Source of the DNA: Campylobacterales bacterium | GTDB taxonomy: Bacteria; Campylobacterota; Campylobacteria; Campylobacterales; QNZT01 | Direction: 5' to 3' | Assembly (NCBI GenBank): GCA_027080605.1 | Contig: JALWRO010000086.1 | Location: 1 to 7,710 of the forward strand | DNA length: 7,710 nt | In this document: positions 6,551-7,710 of the stretch, one piece after another | Layout: the number at the start of each line of letters is the position of its first letter | Position numbering within the stretch: position 1 is the first letter of the stretch | Notes under the pieces: generated by a model | Database searches by the model: none | Told to the model about the DNA's origin: nothing | Seen by the model: the letters and a program-made list of their open reading frames with translations, nothing else | Translations under genes and position numbers: made by a program

Positions 6551-7487
6551 ACGACATCTCCACACGTACCTGTTTCAGATCCGGCATAACGCGCACTTTT
6601 GCACCTCTTTGGCGAAAATAAGCAAGTAATGCCTTTCCCCCGGCACCGGGTTTATAGGGTATGGTAAATGTCAACAATCCATTCTCGTATCGCAGACTTT
6701 GTATCAACACGCCCTTTGGGAAGTGTGCTTCACCGACGCTCTCCAGCATAGCTCTGACTGCCCTCTGTTTTTTATCTTTTTTTCCCAGAGAAGCAAGAAT
6801 ACTTTTAAACTGCATAGAAGTCGCAGGCAGATGATAATGTTTGCGCAGCTGTGTCGTATGCTCCACTGTCTGCGAAATCCGGTAACGCTGTAAAGCGAGA
6901 TCGAGACCCGTCACCAGTGCAATCAGCACAAGCAGTGCGACCAGCGGTTTTAGTATCTGTTCCGAAATTGAAAATCTGTCTAACCAGGAATGTAACGCAA
7001 ACGCACGTCTGGAAAAATCTCCGGAACGAAGCGCCTGTCCAAGCGTTGCAGAGGGAGTTTGGCAATGAATCGGTGCCAGAGAGACAATATCGTCGATTTT
7101 GAGCAAAGCATGTTTCGCATCGATTCTGATACAGCCTTCCATATCGGCTAACACCGTCTGTGTCCAGTAGAGCGAGTGAATCTCTTCATGCGAGAGAATC
7201 TGTTTCTCGAGTGCCTCGGTAATCTCCTCCCTGTCATAGGCAATCATCACAAACAGCGACTTTTCTTCTGTCGCCAGTACATCATAACTGTAGTTTTTGT
7301 CCGGGGGTAAAATATCTTCCATGACAGAAGGGGCATATGCTTTTGCCTGATAGGCGGAAGAGACGGGAACAGAAACTTTTCGTACCCAGTAGTATTCCGG
7401 AGACAACACAACATAGTGCGGTTCTGAAAGCCTGATATGCATACTTTCTTTTGTCAGGAAAAGGACTTTCTTTACATTTCGCTTCAT
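6543..7487 (-). CDS. GspL-like (PilM+PilN-type) bitopic assembly protein
   Basis: The 314-residue product, first gene of the operon, has a soluble N-terminal region (about 1-175). Strands such as K-K-V-L-F-L-T and Y-V-V-L-S-P, and a helix rich in acidic residues, suggest a degenerate actin-like GspL/PilM domain. A single transmembrane helix follows (about 179-199), then a periplasmic helix and linker (200-253) and a compact alpha/beta domain (about 255-312: L-I-Q-S-L-R-Y-E-N-G-L-L-T-F-T-I, then V-R-V-M-P-D-L-K-Q-V-R-V-E-M) that fits the ferredoxin-like fold of GspL/PilN. GspL is expected to recruit the assembly ATPase on the cytoplasmic side. I see no intact nucleotide-binding motif of PilM. 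The ATG at 7487 is the only one available upstream, because a stop codon lies seven codons earlier. Its ribosome site is weak (AGAG), so Met16 is a second possibility. CtsX of the Campylobacter competence system may be a functional counterpart, which is an inference. Confidence 0.65.
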   Translation of the reverse strand: MKRNVKKVLFLTKESMHIRLSEPHYVVLSPEYYWVRKVSVPVSSAYQAKAYAPSVMEDILPPDKNYSYDVLATEEKSLFVMIAYDREEITEALEKQILSHEEIHSLYWTQTVLADMEGCIRIDAKHALLKIDDIVSLAPIHCQTPSATLGQALRSGDFSRRAFALHSWLDRFSISEQILKPLVALLVLIALVTGLDLALQRYRISQTVEHTTQLRKHYHLPATSMQFKSILASLGKKDKKQRAVRAMLESVGEAHFPKGVLIQSLRYENGLLTFTIPYKPGAGGKALLAYFRQRGAKVRVMPDLKQVRVEMSYE

Positions 7488-7518
7488 GAGATCTCTGCTG
7501 TTGATTTAAGACATTCTC

Positions 7519-7530
7519 CCGATATATCGG
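7519..7530. promoter_or_regulatory. Perfect 12-bp palindrome, possible operator or short hairpin
   Basis: CCGATATATCGG is an exact inverted repeat 31 bases upstream of the first gene of the secretion operon and downstream of the candidate -10 box. It could bind a dimeric regulator. It is too short and has too little loop to be a stable RNA hairpin. No second full copy is seen in the window. Confidence 0.3.
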
Positions 7531-7543
7531 CGAAGAGCAAAAT

Positions 7544-7549
7544 ATTTTA
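7544..7549 (-). promoter_or_regulatory. Candidate -10 box for the secretion operon
   Basis: The minus strand reads TAAAAT, 56 bases before the ATG at 7487, in an A/T-rich context. No good -35 hexamer is found 16-18 bases upstream. A TTGTCA further out, at about 7597-7602, is too distant. Another TACAAT occurs at 7653-7658. The assignment is tentative. Confidence 0.3.
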
Positions 7550-7710
7550 AATTTGTATCGTTGCACGTTTCACAAAATGCTACATTTTTTTACATTGACA
7601 AATTAAGCATTTTTATGAGTAAAAATCTTTTTTTCATGAATAAATTAAATATATTGTATTTTATTATCTTTAACAACATAATAATTAATTTATTTCTTTT
7701 ATAAATTTAC

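Larger units (their letters stand above)
7488..7710. other. Intergenic, extremely AT-rich region upstream of the secretion operon
   Basis: No convincing gene was found on either strand. I count 11 G or C among the last 100 bases. It holds an A/T-only inverted repeat (7609-7615 with 7620-7626, loop TGAG) and two TACATT copies ten bases apart (7581 and 7591). It also carries the candidate -10 box and palindrome listed separately. It probably carries the operon promoter; any gene beyond the right edge cannot be judged. Confidence 0.5.

Noticed and set aside
7609..7634. Inverted repeat ATTTTTA/TAAAAAT followed by a T-run as an intrinsic terminator
   Set aside because: The stem is entirely A/T and would be unstable, and no rightward gene precedes it.
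7615..7704. A 29-codon hydrophobic plus-strand frame beginning ATG AGT AAA AAT
   Set aside because: There is no ribosome site upstream. The composition (Ile, Leu, Phe, Asn) is what translation of 11% G+C DNA gives by chance.

Overview
The window looks like chromosomal DNA from a Gram-negative bacterium, most likely a free-living member of the Campylobacterota (Sulfurimonas/Sulfurovum/Sulfuricurvum-like). This rests on moderately AT-rich coding sequence, very AT-rich spacers, tightly packed overlapping genes, outer-membrane proteins (a FadL-type porin and a secretin), and a secretion operon of small divergent components of the kind I associate with that group. The taxonomic call is an inference without any search.

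Left part (1-3019): a leftward lipoprotein gene is cut by the window start. A 139-bp divergent promoter region separates it from a rightward two-gene unit. That unit encodes a lipoprotein alpha/beta hydrolase of secretory-lipase type and a FadL/OmpP1-family outer-membrane transporter, joined by a 1-bp TAATG overlap. A lipase lipoprotein made together with a long-chain fatty-acid porin suggests a surface lipid-scavenging module: the hydrolase frees fatty acids and the porin imports them. The arrangement recalls VolA-FadL of Vibrio cholerae.

Right part (3050-7487): five leftward genes overlap or abut from end to end. In transcription order they are a GspL (PilM+PilN)-like bitopic protein, a GspM/PilO-like protein, a GspN-like protein, a short GspC-like protein with a homology-region (HR) domain, and a GspD/PilQ-family secretin. 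Together they form the outer-membrane pore and the inner-membrane alignment complex of a type II secretion, type IV pilus or competence machine. The ATPase (E), platform protein (F) and pseudopilins are not in the window. The order matches pilM-N-O-P-Q about as well as a permuted gspL-M-N-C-D. The secretin carries an N-terminal SPOR-like region ahead of its N0 domain, which is the most unusual point in the operon.

The two units converge on a short GC-rich stem-loop (3028-3047). The right edge (7488-7710) has no convincing gene. It is extremely AT-rich (11% G+C in the last 100 bases) and probably holds the promoter of the secretion operon, with a perfect 12-bp palindrome between a candidate -10 box and the first gene. 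No tRNA, rRNA, CRISPR array, insertion sequence or other mobile element was seen.
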